Source: Desulfobacula sp.
GTDB lineage: Bacteria > Desulfobacterota > Desulfobacteria > Desulfobacterales > Desulfobacteraceae
Length of the DNA: 34,045 nucleotides
Reading direction: 5' to 3'
NCBI GenBank assembly: GCA_028280105.1
Contig: JANQML010000395.1
Location: 1 to 34,045 of the forward strand
Under the pieces are notes generated by a model that was given only the letters and a program-made list of their open reading frames with translations, did no database searches and was not told where the DNA came from. Positions 23,881-33,016 of this stretch are shown here, one piece after another. Within the stretch, counting starts at the first letter, position 1. Each line of letters begins with the position of its first letter. Position numbers and translations under genes: made by a program.

Positions 23881-26136
23881 TTAGGGTTTGCCAAATAGAT
23901 TTTGGTTAATCATGCAACAGAGATCTGCGTCATGGTTGATTCGCTTTTTATCAACGGTTAAAACCTTAACAGCGCCCATCAGCGCATTGGTTAAAATTAG
24001 GTTAGAATGAGTATAGATGGTTTCTTTGAATACGGGTTGACGACAAATCTCATATCCTTTTTCCGATAGGAAATTCAGAACCGTATTTAAGGTGACACCG
24101 GGCAGAACATGCGCGGATTGAGGTACAAGAACCGTTTTGCCGTTGACGGCAATCAGGTTGGCCGTATTGGTTTCAGAGACCGATTGATCCGGATTCAGGA
24201 TAAGGGCCTCATCTGCTCCGTTCTTTTTTGCGAACCGTCCTGCCAGGTCATAATAGAGATAATTCATGGTTTTCTGATCTGCCAGCGGTGTCTGACGCGG
24301 GTGGGGATAAGTGATCAGATCCAATCCTGCTTTTTCCGATAGTGCCGGCCGCTGAACATACTCCCGCATCAATGCGGCCATGAAATGTTCACCGCCCCTG
24401 CCGGGTCCATTTTTTGAAACCATCAGTTTGACGGCCAGGGATTTTTTTTCAAACCGGTTTTTTCGGATAAGGTGCTGAATCACGGATTCCCAGCTGATAT
24501 CGGGTGCAGGGCTTGAAAAGATCTGCCTCCAGGATTGGTTCAACCGGTTGACGTGATCCTCCAACCGATGGATTTGCCCCCGGTCCGCCCGAATGGTTTC
24601 AAACAGGCCGGCCCCGTATTGAAACCCGGGGCTGGTCGCATGGACCATCACCTTGTCCGAGTCAATAAACTTTCCATTTGCCCAGGCCGTTATCGTTGAC
24701 GGCTTAATCGGCTTTTGGCGGCCTGACAGGGCATCCATAAGGGTTTTCCCCTTATCAAGGGTTTCCTGAAACTCTTTGATGGGGTCGGAATCATAAACAA
24801 TACCGCCTCCCACTGAAAACCAGATCCGTTTATCATGGATGGTCGCCGTCCGAATGGCAATGGAAAGATCCATGGTATCATGAAAACTGATATACCCGAT
24901 GGAACCGGTATAGACATGACGTTTAATCGATTCGAGTTCATCGATGATCTCCATGGCCCGGATCTTTGGGCACCCGGTAATGGAACCGCCCGGAAACGTG
25001 GCCCTGATCAGATCCACCGATGTTTTATCCCTCTCCAGCTCTCCTTTTACAATGGAAACTAGGTGAAATACATTTTCATAGGGTTCGATCCGTTTGTGCT
25101 CATCGACAATGACTGAATCATGACCGGTTACCCTGGACAGATCGTTTCGCATCAGATCCACAATCATGGTCAGCTCGGCATCGTCTTTTATACTGCTTGA
25201 CAGCGTCTCCCGGTTGGCCTGGTCCTGGCCCTCTGTTTTTCCCCTGGCAATGGTCCCTTTGATGGGCCGGGTTTCCACACACCGTCCCCTTTGCCGGATG
25301 AATCGTTCGGGTGAGGTCGAAACAATGTGATGGGTTCCGGCATGGATATAGCTGAAAAAGGCGGCAGGGTTGCGGTCGTATAGATCAAGAAACAAAGAAT
25401 AGGGATCCCCTGAAAAACCGGTTTCAAACCGCTGGGACAGATTGGCCTGATAGATATCACCGGCTTTGAGATAATCGATAATCGTTTCCACTGCAGCCAG
25501 ATATTCCTGCTTTGTGAAACTGGATTGAAACCCCTGGCTGTCCACATAAAATTCAGAACACGTATTTTCTGTTTTCAGCCGTTCAAAAAACAGGTGTTTT
25601 TTATGTGCCACATATTCATCTGCCGGGGTATTCCCATCCAAGACCGGTATCAACAATGATGTTTCATTGTTTTGGATATCCTGGACCAGAATAAGGGACG
25701 GTGCAAACAGGCAAATATCGGGCAGCCCCGTATCTGCGCAGGTAATGGGAAGCGTCTCAATCCGGTCCTTTAAGTCATATGAAAAATAGCCGAATAAACC
25801 GGCATGAACCGGAAGATCAAACCGGTTCCCGGCCAACCGGAATCGATCCGTCAAAGCGGAGAGCACCTGGAACACATCCCCGTGAATGGTCTGTTCTTGC
25901 CCCTGGAAATTCAGACGGACCGTCTCCTGGCGGCTGGTCACCTCCAACCAGGGATCAACACCGAGGATGTGGTATCTGGAAGCATCCGATGATGGCCCGG
26001 ACAAGAGAAGAACCGTACCTTTGTCCGTTGAAAAAGAGCGGGCAAGCTGTTTAAAGGGTTGTTCTAGGGTGACGGTTTCCCGAAACACACGTTTTATGTA
26101 AGGATACTCTTTAAGAACTTGGGAAAAAGCGGTCAT
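23881..26136 (-). CDS. pabBC: Fused aminodeoxychorismate synthase component I / aminodeoxychorismate lyase (PabB-PabC)
   Basis: Makes p-aminobenzoate for folate from chorismate. The 751-residue protein joins two enzymes. PabB (about 1-470) has STSPERFI, ETRPIKGTIARG, IVDLMRNDLSRV and GGSITGCPKIRAMEIIDELE; the Lys293 of PIKGT marks aminodeoxychorismate synthase rather than anthranilate synthase, which has PIAGT. PabC (about 490-751) is a class IV PLP enzyme, with GAGLFETIRADRGQIHRLEDH, the PLP Lys622 in QKTMNYLYYDLAG, and SVSETNTANLIAV. The glutaminase PabA is not in the window. Its start overlaps the upstream hydrolase stop (ATGA), so translation is coupled. Confidence 0.95.
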   Translation of the reverse strand: MTAFSQVLKEYPYIKRVFRETVTLEQPFKQLARSFSTDKGTVLLLSGPSSDASRYHILGVDPWLEVTSRQETVRLNFQGQEQTIHGDVFQVLSALTDRFRLAGNRFDLPVHAGLFGYFSYDLKDRIETLPITCADTGLPDICLFAPSLILVQDIQNNETSLLIPVLDGNTPADEYVAHKKHLFFERLKTENTCSEFYVDSQGFQSSFTKQEYLAAVETIIDYLKAGDIYQANLSQRFETGFSGDPYSLFLDLYDRNPAAFFSYIHAGTHHIVSTSPERFIRQRGRCVETRPIKGTIARGKTEGQDQANRETLSSSIKDDAELTMIVDLMRNDLSRVTGHDSVIVDEHKRIEPYENVFHLVSIVKGELERDKTSVDLIRATFPGGSITGCPKIRAMEIIDELESIKRHVYTGSIGYISFHDTMDLSIAIRTATIHDKRIWFSVGGGIVYDSDPIKEFQETLDKGKTLMDALSGRQKPIKPSTITAWANGKFIDSDKVMVHATSPGFQYGAGLFETIRADRGQIHRLEDHVNRLNQSWRQIFSSPAPDISWESVIQHLIRKNRFEKKSLAVKLMVSKNGPGRGGEHFMAALMREYVQRPALSEKAGLDLITYPHPRQTPLADQKTMNYLYYDLAGRFAKKNGADEALILNPDQSVSETNTANLIAVNGKTVLVPQSAHVLPGVTLNTVLNFLSEKGYEICRQPVFKETIYTHSNLILTNALMGAVKVLTVDKKRINHDADLCCMINQNLFGKP

Positions 26137-26753
26137 CTTAGAAACGGATTCATCTGCTTTTCTTTACCTATGGTTGTTTCAGGACCATGGCCGGTATAGA
26201 CCACGGTATTCTCATCAAGGGGGAGTAATTTTTCCTTGATGCTCGAGATCAGGGTATCGTAATCGCCTCCCGGCAGGTCGGTCCGGCCGATGGAACCGGA
26301 AAACAGGGTGTCGCCTGCAAAGAGATGACCGGGGGTATACAGACAGACCCCGCCCTGGGAATGGCCCGGGGTGTGGATCACCTTTAAAATGATCTCGCCA
26401 AACCGGATATCATCATCATGGTTCAATAAAAAATCGGCAGGCGGTGAATTTTCTGTAGCCAAACCGAACATCTGGGCGGTTCGCGACAATTCCCCCAGCA
26501 TGGGTTCATCTGCGGGGTGAATACCGATCCGGGCACCGGTGGCCTCTTTCATTCGCTTGTTTGCCCCCACATGGTCAAAGTGACCATGTGTATTCAACAG
26601 ATATTCCACCTTGAGTTCGGATTTGGCAAGTTCCATGAGTATCCGATCCGCATCATCACCGGGATCGACGACTGCCGCCTCTTTGGTTGCTTCACATCCT
26701 AAAATAAAACAATTGGCCATTATCGGACCGACTTCCAGTTTTTTTATAATCAA
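26133..26753 (-). CDS. Metallo-beta-lactamase-fold hydrolase (glyoxalase II-like)
   Basis: A 206-residue metal-dependent hydrolase. The metal ligands appear as NTHGHFDHVGANK (HxHxDH, about residues 55-65), the later His of IHTPGHSQGGV, the Asp of LFAGDTLFSGSIGRTDLPGGD, and the His of VYTGHGPETTIGKEK. This pattern matches GloB/YcbL-type thioesterases that hydrolyse lactoylglutathione or similar thioesters. It lacks the long C-terminal domain of classical glyoxalase II. Physiological substrate unknown. It sits between nusB and pabBC in one leftward transcript. Confidence 0.88.
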   Translation of the reverse strand: MIIKKLEVGPIMANCFILGCEATKEAAVVDPGDDADRILMELAKSELKVEYLLNTHGHFDHVGANKRMKEATGARIGIHPADEPMLGELSRTAQMFGLATENSPPADFLLNHDDDIRFGEIILKVIHTPGHSQGGVCLYTPGHLFAGDTLFSGSIGRTDLPGGDYDTLISSIKEKLLPLDENTVVYTGHGPETTIGKEKQMNPFLR

Positions 26754-26772
26754 AACATCCTCCTGAATCCGG

Positions 26773-27213
26773 TTAGTTCGAGCTTTCCAGCGTTCTTATC
26801 CGATCCAGGACACCATTGATAAACGGTCCTGAATCACGGGTTCCATATTTTTTGCCAATCTCAACCGCTTCGTTAATCGTAACGCTTTCCGGAATATCCG
26901 GGCACTCTAAAAATTCATAGGTCGCAATCCGCATGATATTCCTGTCCACCTTCGGCATTCTGGATAGTTTCCAGTTTTTCGAATACGTGCTCAACAGATG
27001 GTCAATACGGATCTGATTGTCGATCACACCGGCAATCAACTGGCGGAAAAAGGGCTCAACCTCTGGGGTGATACGTGCTTCGTTATTGATACAAAAGGCA
27101 TCCACATTCCGGCGGATCCTCTCTTCATCGCCCTTTTCCGGATCAAAGGTATCTGTATCCAGAAAAAAAAGGGCCTGCAGGGCAAGTTCCCTGGCCTGTC
27201 TACGATCTCCCAT
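26773..27213 (-). CDS. nusB: Transcription antitermination factor NusB
   Basis: Small helical RNA-binding factor that with NusE/S10 promotes antitermination in rRNA operons. The 146-residue protein has RRQARELALQALFFLDT at the start, VEPFFRQLIAGVIDNQIRID, and the C-terminal signature KLSRMPKVDRNIMRIATYEFLECPDIP with INEAVEIGKKYGTRDSGPFINGVLD. It starts 4 bases after ribH, the usual partner. Confidence 0.97.
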   Translation of the reverse strand: MGDRRQARELALQALFFLDTDTFDPEKGDEERIRRNVDAFCINNEARITPEVEPFFRQLIAGVIDNQIRIDHLLSTYSKNWKLSRMPKVDRNIMRIATYEFLECPDIPESVTINEAVEIGKKYGTRDSGPFINGVLDRIRTLESSN

Positions 27214-27217
27214 GGTT

Positions 27218-27694
27218 TTACTCGGCCTTTTTCAAACTATCTGCCAGATTGGCCATCTCGATTGCACCCAGTGCCACCTCAAACCCTTTGTTTCCGGCCT
27301 TTGTTCCGGCCCGTTCAATGGCCTGCTCAATGGTTTCAGTGGTGAGAATACCAAACATAACCGGCACGTCAGATTCCAGGCTGACAGAGGCAATGCCTTT
27401 GGAAACCTCGGCGCAGACGTAATCATAGTGGGTTGTGGCGCCTCGAATCACCGCCCCGATGCAAATGACGGCGTCATAGGTGCCGGTTCTCACCATCTTC
27501 TGGGCAGCCAGGGGAATTTCAAATGCACCCGGTACTTTTAAAATTGTGATGTCCTTGTCTGCAGCACCGCTTCGGACCAGGGCATCAACGGCCCCGTCCA
27601 CGAGTTTGCCGGTGATGAAATCATTAAAACGGGAAACAATGATTCCAAATTTTTTACCTTTTGCCTGCAGTCCTGCTTCGATAATATTCGGCAT
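27218..27694 (-). CDS. ribH: 6,7-dimethyl-8-ribityllumazine synthase
   Basis: Condenses the ribityl-pyrimidine with dihydroxybutanone phosphate in the step before riboflavin. 158 residues. Motifs seen: [50 protein letters not shown] (with the active-site His) and [20 protein letters not shown]. It lies within ribD-ribE-ribBA-ribH-nusB, all leftward. Confidence 0.98.
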   Translation of the reverse strand: MPNIIEAGLQAKGKKFGIIVSRFNDFITGKLVDGAVDALVRSGAADKDITILKVPGAFEIPLAAQKMVRTGTYDAVICIGAVIRGATTHYDYVCAEVSKGIASVSLESDVPVMFGILTTETIEQAIERAGTKAGNKGFEVALGAIEMANLADSLKKAE

Positions 27695-27766
27695 ATTTTT
27701 TCCTTTATCTTTTTTGGTCTATTCGCCGGTTTCCGACTCTTAAAACGGTATTGAGTGTCTCTCTTT

Positions 27767-28969
27767 TTACATATGCAGCAGATGGCCCATCTTGGCCTGT
27801 TTGCATTGTAAATATCCCTGATTATGGCAGTTGACTTCAACCTGGATGGGAACCTGCTCTTCCACACTCAGCCCATATCCCTCCAGACCGATCATTTTTT
27901 TAGGATTATTGGTTAACAGGCGCATCTTTTTAACGCCCAGATCCACGAGCATCTGTGCGCCGACGCCGTAATCCCTCATATCGGCTTCAAATCCCAATCG
28001 TTCATTGGCTTCCACCGTATCCATTCCCTGGCGCTGATACTCATAGGCCTTCAGTTTATTAACAAGGCCGATACCCCGGCCCTCCTGTCTCAGATAGAGG
28101 ATGACACCATTTCCCTCTTTCTCCATCATTGTCATGGCCGTATGAAGCTGATCCTGGCAATCACACCGGAGGGATGAGAAAATATCACCGGTCATACATT
28201 CGGAATGGACCCGGACCAGAACGGGTTGTTCAGGATCGATTTCCCCTTTAACCAGTGCAATATGGGTCAGGTTATCCAGATCGTTCTCATAGGCGATGAT
28301 CTTAAATTCTCCACCCACCCGGGTGGGAATGATCGTCTGAGCGGCTTTTTTCACAAAGCTTTCGTTCCGCAGCCGGTACTTGACAAGATCGGCCACGGTA
28401 CAGATGCCGATATTATGTTTTTTGGAAAATTTTTCAAGGGAAGGCATTCTTGCCATGGTTCCGTCATCATCCATGATTTCACAGATCACGGCTGCCGGTT
28501 TCAAACCGGCAAGCCTTGCCAGATCCACGGATCCCTCGGTCTGGCCGATTCTAACCATCACACCGCCGTCCCGTGCCCGCAGCGGAAAGATATGCCCGGG
28601 CCGGGCAATATCCGATGGTTTGGTGCCATCTGCAACAGCCGTTAATATGGTGGTGGCACGGTCGGCTGCAGAAATTCCCGTGGTCACCCCTTCTTTGGCT
28701 TCAATGGAAACCGTAAAACCGGTACCGTATTGTGAGGTATTGTCTTCCACCATCATGGGCAGCCCCAGGCTGTCGGCAATGGAAGAGTCCAGCGGCAGGC
28801 AGATCAGGCCCCTGCCGTGGGTGGCCATAAAATTAATGGCCTCAGGGGTTACCGCCTCGGCAGCCATGGTCAGATCCCCTTCATTTTCACGGTCTTCGTC
28901 ATCTACCAGAATAACCATTTTGCCATTCCTGATATCTTCAATTGCCTGTTTGATCGTTAAGTGCGGCAT
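27767..28969 (-). CDS. ribBA: Bifunctional 3,4-dihydroxy-2-butanone-4-phosphate synthase / GTP cyclohydrolase II
   Basis: Supplies both early riboflavin precursors. The 400-residue protein has the RibB domain first ([61 protein letters not shown]) and the RibA domain from about residue 205 with the zinc site in [28 protein letters not shown] and RLLTNNPKK. The frame extends 26 codons upstream to 29047 inside ribE. I prefer the ATG at 28969, with AAAAGGG upstream, because it begins at the conserved N-terminus and leaves a 13-base gap to ribE. Confidence 0.97.
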   Translation of the reverse strand: MPHLTIKQAIEDIRNGKMVILVDDEDRENEGDLTMAAEAVTPEAINFMATHGRGLICLPLDSSIADSLGLPMMVEDNTSQYGTGFTVSIEAKEGVTTGISAADRATTILTAVADGTKPSDIARPGHIFPLRARDGGVMVRIGQTEGSVDLARLAGLKPAAVICEIMDDDGTMARMPSLEKFSKKHNIGICTVADLVKYRLRNESFVKKAAQTIIPTRVGGEFKIIAYENDLDNLTHIALVKGEIDPEQPVLVRVHSECMTGDIFSSLRCDCQDQLHTAMTMMEKEGNGVILYLRQEGRGIGLVNKLKAYEYQRQGMDTVEANERLGFEADMRDYGVGAQMLVDLGVKKMRLLTNNPKKMIGLEGYGLSVEEQVPIQVEVNCHNQGYLQCKQAKMGHLLHM

Positions 28970-28982
28970 GTTTTTAACCCTT

Positions 28983-29648
28983 TTATAAAAATCCGTTTTT
29001 TGCGAGAAGCGCCATGCTGATACCTTCTTTTTTGTTTGGCATTGCATCGTTTTTACTGGAATGTCCCATTAAATATTTTTTTACATATTTTCCGATCATA
29101 TCGGTTTCAATATTCGCCTTGTCCCCGACCTGCTTCAGCCCGATGGTTGTGACGGCGGCCGTGTGCGGGATGATACTGACTTCAAAATCATGATCAGAAC
29201 ACCGGTTAATTGTCAGGCTGATCCCGTCGACAGCCACCGATCCTTTTTCAATCATGTCCGAGGCCAGCCGGTCATCCACATTGACGGTCACAATAACCGC
29301 GTTACTTTTCCGGACCACTGATGCAATGGTACCGGTTCCGTCAATGTGTCCGGATACCAGGTGTCCGTCAATCCGATCAGACAATTTTAACGCCCGCTCG
29401 ATATTGACCCGGGATCCGACGGTCAAGTCTTTAAACGTCGTTTTCCTGACGGTTTCCGGTGCCATGTCCACTTCAAAGGATTGATTGCCAAGACTGACGG
29501 CGGTGAGGCAGGCGCCGTTCACGGCAATGGAATCACCGATCCGGGTGTGGGATAGATCCAGATCAGAATCAATGGAAAGAACCTTGCCTTCCCCGCTGGA
29601 TTCGATCCGGCGGATGGTTCCGAAACTCTCAATAATTCCAGTAAACAA
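28983..29648 (-). CDS. ribE: Riboflavin synthase, alpha subunit
   Basis: Dismutates two lumazine molecules to riboflavin. The 221-residue protein shows the two internally repeated lumazine-binding barrels: [16 protein letters not shown] at the start and [17 protein letters not shown] near residue 100. [21 protein letters not shown] near residue 160 belongs to the second repeat. It follows ribD by 53 bases on the same strand. Confidence 0.97.
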   Translation of the reverse strand: MFTGIIESFGTIRRIESSGEGKVLSIDSDLDLSHTRIGDSIAVNGACLTAVSLGNQSFEVDMAPETVRKTTFKDLTVGSRVNIERALKLSDRIDGHLVSGHIDGTGTIASVVRKSNAVIVTVNVDDRLASDMIEKGSVAVDGISLTINRCSDHDFEVSIIPHTAAVTTIGLKQVGDKANIETDMIGKYVKKYLMGHSSKNDAMPNKKEGISMALLAKNGFL

Positions 29649-29701
29649 TCTGTAATATTCCTTAGCTGGTATCTTTTTTATTTAACAGCAGACACCTGCC
29701 G

Positions 29702-30799
29702 TTATTTTAAATATCCCTGAATCAACAGGTCGTTATCCAAACGCAACACATCCATCTCTTTTAAGCTGAACGCATCTTTTATCAAATCAGGCCCTGCTCC
29801 TTTAAACACCGGAACCCCGTCACTGCCACCCAAAAATTTAGGTGCCAGAAAATAGAGCATCTTATTTACAATACCTGCTTTTAAAGCGGCTCCTGAAACG
29901 GTTCCGCCGCCTTCAATCAGAACGCTCAGCAGCGACATCTGCCCTAATTTAATCATCAGTTCATTTAAATCAAGTCCGGGTCCGCGGATTGCCGTTTCGA
30001 TCAGAATCGCCCCCTGATCTTTGATTCGCGATTTTCTTTTTTCCGGTACCCCGGGACCGTGAACGACAATATTTTTTGCTTTGGAATCCAGATGAAACAC
30101 CCGGGCCTGGTCTGAAATGCTTAAATGGGTGTCCAGAATAATCCGTGCCGGATCTTTTGTCTGCTTGCCCGCCACTCTTGCCGTCAGAGAGGGGTTATCC
30201 GCATGCAGTGTGCCTGAACCGATGAGAATCCCGTCAACCTCGTGACGGATTCGATGGCCGTAAGCCCGTGCAGATTCACCGGTAATCCATTTTGAATCCC
30301 CGCTGGATGTTGCGATCCGGCCATCCAGGGTGGCGGCGCATTTTAAGATCACAAACGGATGTTTATCGTTTTGAATATACCAGATAAAATCTTCGATCAG
30401 AACTTGGCATTCCTTTTCCAGCACACCGGTTTCAACGGTGATACCGGTTTCCCGAAGATGCTGAATCCCGTTTCCGGTCACAAAGGGGTTGGGATCTTTG
30501 CACCCCACCACCACACGGGTGATCCCGGCCTTTATAATCTGTTGCGTACACGGGGGGGTTTTACCGAAATGATTGCAGGGTTCCAGAGTCACATAGATGG
30601 TGGCACCAACGGTCCTTGCACCTGCGTCATTGATGGCCTCCACTTCGGCATGTGGGAGCCCTGCGGCACGGTGGAACCCCCGGCCGACAACACGGCCGTT
30701 GTTAACCACCACTGCCCCCACACACGGATTGGGCGAGGTAAACCCTTTTGCCTGTTCTGCCAGCCCGATGGCTTCTCGCATATGGTCAGCGTGGGTCAT
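29702..30799 (-). CDS. ribD: Riboflavin biosynthesis deaminase/reductase RibD
   Basis: Bifunctional enzyme that deaminates and then reduces the ribosylaminopyrimidine. The deaminase domain (about 1-145) holds zinc ligands in LPHAEVEAINDA and LEPCNHFGKTPPCTQQI. The reductase domain (about 150-365) begins HPFVILKCAATLDGRIAT, with SGDSKWITGESARAYGHRIR and GTLHADNPSLTAR. Length is normal. It is the first of the rib genes, 24 bases after nrdR. I saw no FMN riboswitch signature upstream, so riboflavin feedback by that route is unlikely here. Confidence 0.97.
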   Translation of the reverse strand: MTHADHMREAIGLAEQAKGFTSPNPCVGAVVVNNGRVVGRGFHRAAGLPHAEVEAINDAGARTVGATIYVTLEPCNHFGKTPPCTQQIIKAGITRVVVGCKDPNPFVTGNGIQHLRETGITVETGVLEKECQVLIEDFIWYIQNDKHPFVILKCAATLDGRIATSSGDSKWITGESARAYGHRIRHEVDGILIGSGTLHADNPSLTARVAGKQTKDPARIILDTHLSISDQARVFHLDSKAKNIVVHGPGVPEKRKSRIKDQGAILIETAIRGPGLDLNELMIKLGQMSLLSVLIEGGGTVSGAALKAGIVNKMLYFLAPKFLGGSDGVPVFKGAGPDLIKDAFSLKEMDVLRLDNDLLIQGYLK

Positions 30800-30823
30800 G
30801 GGAATTGATCCGGAGGGGTCCTG

Positions 30824-31339
30824 TTATTTTTTTGAAACCGGTTCAGAAGATGAATTTGAGACGTGATCCAGCTCACTGGGAAGACAATCCTTGGGCAGCA
30901 GTTCTTTCAACTCGGAAATAAAATCAGCCACATCCTTGAATTCGCGATAGACAGAGGCAAATCTTACGTAGGCGACATCATCAATCTGTTTTAGCTTCTG
31001 GATGATTTTTTCACCCACGACTTTGGAAGAGATCTCCCGCTCGTTTAAATCCCGCAGATCCCGTTCAATCTTTTCAACGGTCTCTTCAATCTGGTTGATA
31101 CTGATGGCCCGTTTTTCACAGGCTTTTTTGATGCCGGTGAATACTTTTCCCCGGTTGAACTCTTCTCTTCGATTGTCCTTTTTAACGATGATAATCGGAA
31201 CCCGCTCAACCCGCTCATAGGTTGTGAACCGTTCACTGCACTCCTGACATTCCCGCCTTCTGCGCACCTCAAACTCAATTTTGCCCGGACGAGAATCAAC
31301 CACTCTGGTATTCAGATTTCCGCAAAATGGGCATTTCAT
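30824..31339 (-). CDS. nrdR: Transcriptional repressor NrdR
   Basis: Represses ribonucleotide reductase genes in response to dATP/ATP. The 171-residue protein has the N-terminal zinc ribbon MKCPFCGNLNTRVVDSR with RRRRECQECSERFTTYERVE (two Cys pairs), followed by an ATP-cone (VPIIIVKKDNRREEFNRGKV and beyond). The C-terminal tail after about residue 150 (PSELDHVSNSSSEPVSKK) is species-specific. The nrdR-ribD order is widespread in bacteria. Confidence 0.97.
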   Translation of the reverse strand: MKCPFCGNLNTRVVDSRPGKIEFEVRRRRECQECSERFTTYERVERVPIIIVKKDNRREEFNRGKVFTGIKKACEKRAISINQIEETVEKIERDLRDLNEREISSKVVGEKIIQKLKQIDDVAYVRFASVYREFKDVADFISELKELLPKDCLPSELDHVSNSSSEPVSKK

Positions 31340-31355
31340 ATCGGCCTCTTTTCAG

Positions 31356-31823
31356 CTAAATTTTGAGCCGGATAAGATCAACACCGGCCTGCTTAAACAT
31401 CTCCAGTGTCAGGGCATCGTCATATCCGTCCTTGTAATAAACCTTTTTAATACCGGCGTTAACGATCATTTTAGCGCAAATGGAACACGGCTGGTTGGTG
31501 CAGTATAAAGTGGATCCGTTCACCCGGATCCCGTGATAGGCCGCCTGAACAATGGCATTCTGTTCTGCATGGACCCCCCTGCACAGTTCGTGTTTTTCTC
31601 CGGACGGCACATTGAGCTGCGACCTCAAGCAACCGGTTTCCCTGCAATGGCGCACCTTGGCCGGTGCACCGTTATACCCGGAGCACAAAATTCTTTTTTC
31701 CTTGATCAAGACGGCCCCCACTTTCCTTCGGGTGCAGGTGGACCGGCCGGCCACAAGATCACAGATTCCCATGAAATATTCATGCCATGACGGCCTGTCC
31801 GGTCCATGATCAAAATCAGTCAT
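31356..31823 (-). CDS. comEB: dCMP deaminase (ComEB-like)
   Basis: Zinc enzyme turning dCMP to dUMP for thymidylate synthesis. From the preferred start it has 155 residues. Metal and catalytic residues are in [15 protein letters not shown] (HAE) and [19 protein letters not shown] (PCxxC). The longer frame begins at 31859, but the ATG at 31823 is preceded by AAAGGG at good spacing and fits the family N-terminus ([18 protein letters not shown]). An extra Cys/His-rich insertion near [21 protein letters not shown] is typical of this family and may bind a second zinc. Confidence 0.94.
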   Translation of the reverse strand: MTDFDHGPDRPSWHEYFMGICDLVAGRSTCTRRKVGAVLIKEKRILCSGYNGAPAKVRHCRETGCLRSQLNVPSGEKHELCRGVHAEQNAIVQAAYHGIRVNGSTLYCTNQPCSICAKMIVNAGIKKVYYKDGYDDALTLEMFKQAGVDLIRLKI

Positions 31824-31921
31824 AGCGTCAACCCTTTCGATACAGCAGATATTGGTCACACAGTGCTAAATCATCAATGACCCGTAGCCCATAATTCCGG
31901 AATAAGAAAAAAAGATTCCGT

Positions 31922-32362
31922 TTAAGCCTCAATACTCTTAATCCGGTCCAGATGACGGCCCCCTTCGAATTCTGTATCCAGCCATGCCTGGACCACTTCA
32001 AAGGCCAAAACATCTCCGATGACACGACCGCCAAGGACCAGAATGTTTGAATCATTGTGCAGCCGGCTCATCCGGGCTGAAAAAATATCACAGCAGAGTG
32101 CCGCCCTCACATTGGGAAAGCGATTGGCCACCATGGACATGCCAAGCCCGGTCCCGCACAGCAAAATACCCCTTGGCACCTCCCCCTGGGAAACCGACCG
32201 GGAGACTTTCTTCCCATATTCCGTATAATTGACAGAAGCCGTACCTTTGGCACCGACATCTTCAACCTGGTATCCTTTACCGGACAGGTAGGTTTTTATC
32301 TTCTCCTTGAGTTCAAAAGCGGCATGATCGCTACCGATCATGATCGACCTGTTTTCATCCAT
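31922..32362 (-). CDS. rpiB: Ribose-5-phosphate isomerase B
   Basis: Interconverts ribose 5-phosphate and ribulose 5-phosphate. 146 residues, normal length. Signature segments are MIGSDHAAFELKEKIKTYL, the catalytic Cys in ILLCGTGLGMSMVANR, VRAALCCDIFSARMSRLHNDSNILVLGGRVIG and FEGGRHLDRIKSIE. It lies between acpP and the dCMP deaminase gene on the same strand. Confidence 0.96.
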   Translation of the reverse strand: MDENRSIMIGSDHAAFELKEKIKTYLSGKGYQVEDVGAKGTASVNYTEYGKKVSRSVSQGEVPRGILLCGTGLGMSMVANRFPNVRAALCCDIFSARMSRLHNDSNILVLGGRVIGDVLAFEVVQAWLDTEFEGGRHLDRIKSIEA

Positions 32363-32391
32363 TTTCTCTGCCCTTTTTAATTTAGCCGTCT

Positions 32392-32625
32392 TTATGTTCT
32401 GGCTTTAATAAAATCAATGGCGTCCTGGACGGTAAGCAGCTTTTCCGTATCCTCATCATCAATTTCAATGTCAAAGATTTCCTCCATTGACATGACCAGC
32501 TCAACAATTGTCAGAGAATCGGCTCCCAGATCTTCGATAAGGGATGCATCCGGAACGATATCTTCAATATCAATGTCAGGTATCTTTTCCGCAATCACTT
32601 TTTTCACTTTGGTTTCAACAGTCAT
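32392..32625 (-). CDS. acpP: Acyl carrier protein
   Basis: Carries growing acyl chains in fatty-acid synthesis on a phosphopantetheine arm attached to the Ser of [18 protein letters not shown]. 77 residues, acidic, all features normal. A good ribosome site (GGAG in the segment after rpmF) precedes it. The usual fab neighbours (fabD, fabG, fabF) are absent, so it is linked only to rpmF upstream and rpiB downstream. Confidence 0.97.
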   Translation of the reverse strand: MTVETKVKKVIAEKIPDIDIEDIVPDASLIEDLGADSLTIVELVMSMEEIFDIEIDDEDTEKLLTVQDAIDFIKART

Positions 32626-32646
32626 GGTCGGGAAAAACTCCTTTGG

Positions 32647-32835
32647 TTATTCGTCTTCCACTTCCGGATCATTGACATTCCTGTTTTTATATGCACCACA
32701 CTCGGGGCATGCGGTATGAGGAAGCTTGGGCTCCTGGCATTCCGGGCAGACGCTTACTGTGGGTGCACTGGTTTTGTAATGGGTCCGTCTTTTCCGGCCC
32801 CTTGCCTTAGAATTCTTTTGCTTTGGTACTGCCAT
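32647..32835 (-). CDS. rpmF: 50S ribosomal protein L32
   Basis: Large-subunit protein of 62 residues. The start MAVPKQKNSKARGRKRRTHY and the four-Cys zinc ribbon (CPECQEPKLPHTACPECG) are diagnostic; the Cys4 form is the zinc-binding type rather than the zinc-free paralogue. It is the first gene after the promoter at 32904-32932 and is followed 21 bases later by acpP. Confidence 0.97.
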   Translation of the reverse strand: MAVPKQKNSKARGRKRRTHYKTSAPTVSVCPECQEPKLPHTACPECGAYKNRNVNDPEVEDE

Positions 32836-32903
32836 CGGTTTCTCCTAACTCCATTATTTTATTTGTATTTTCACTATTACAATCTATTATAATAAAACAC
32901 AGT

Positions 32904-32932
32904 AATCTACCCTAATTCCCGAATAATGTCAA
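32904..32932 (-). promoter_or_regulatory. Sigma70-type promoter for rpmF and the genes after it
   Basis: On the minus strand an exact TTGACA (32927-32932), a 17-base spacer and TAGATT (32904-32909, 4 of 6 matches to the -10 box) lie about 70 bases before the rpmF ATG. Box quality and spacing match the ffh promoter in this window. Confidence 0.65.
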
Positions 32933-33016
32933 GATATTAAAGCCTATTGCCCAATGGCCTGTTTTATGATACTTAAAGGCGCGATTTTACACATTTTTTT
33001 ATTTTCTGGAGCATAT

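Noticed and set aside
29649..29701. Possible FMN riboswitch before the riboflavin genes
   Set aside because: Gaps between nrdR, ribD, ribE and ribBA are at most 53 bases, far too short for an RFN element, and no RFN-like conserved segments were seen.
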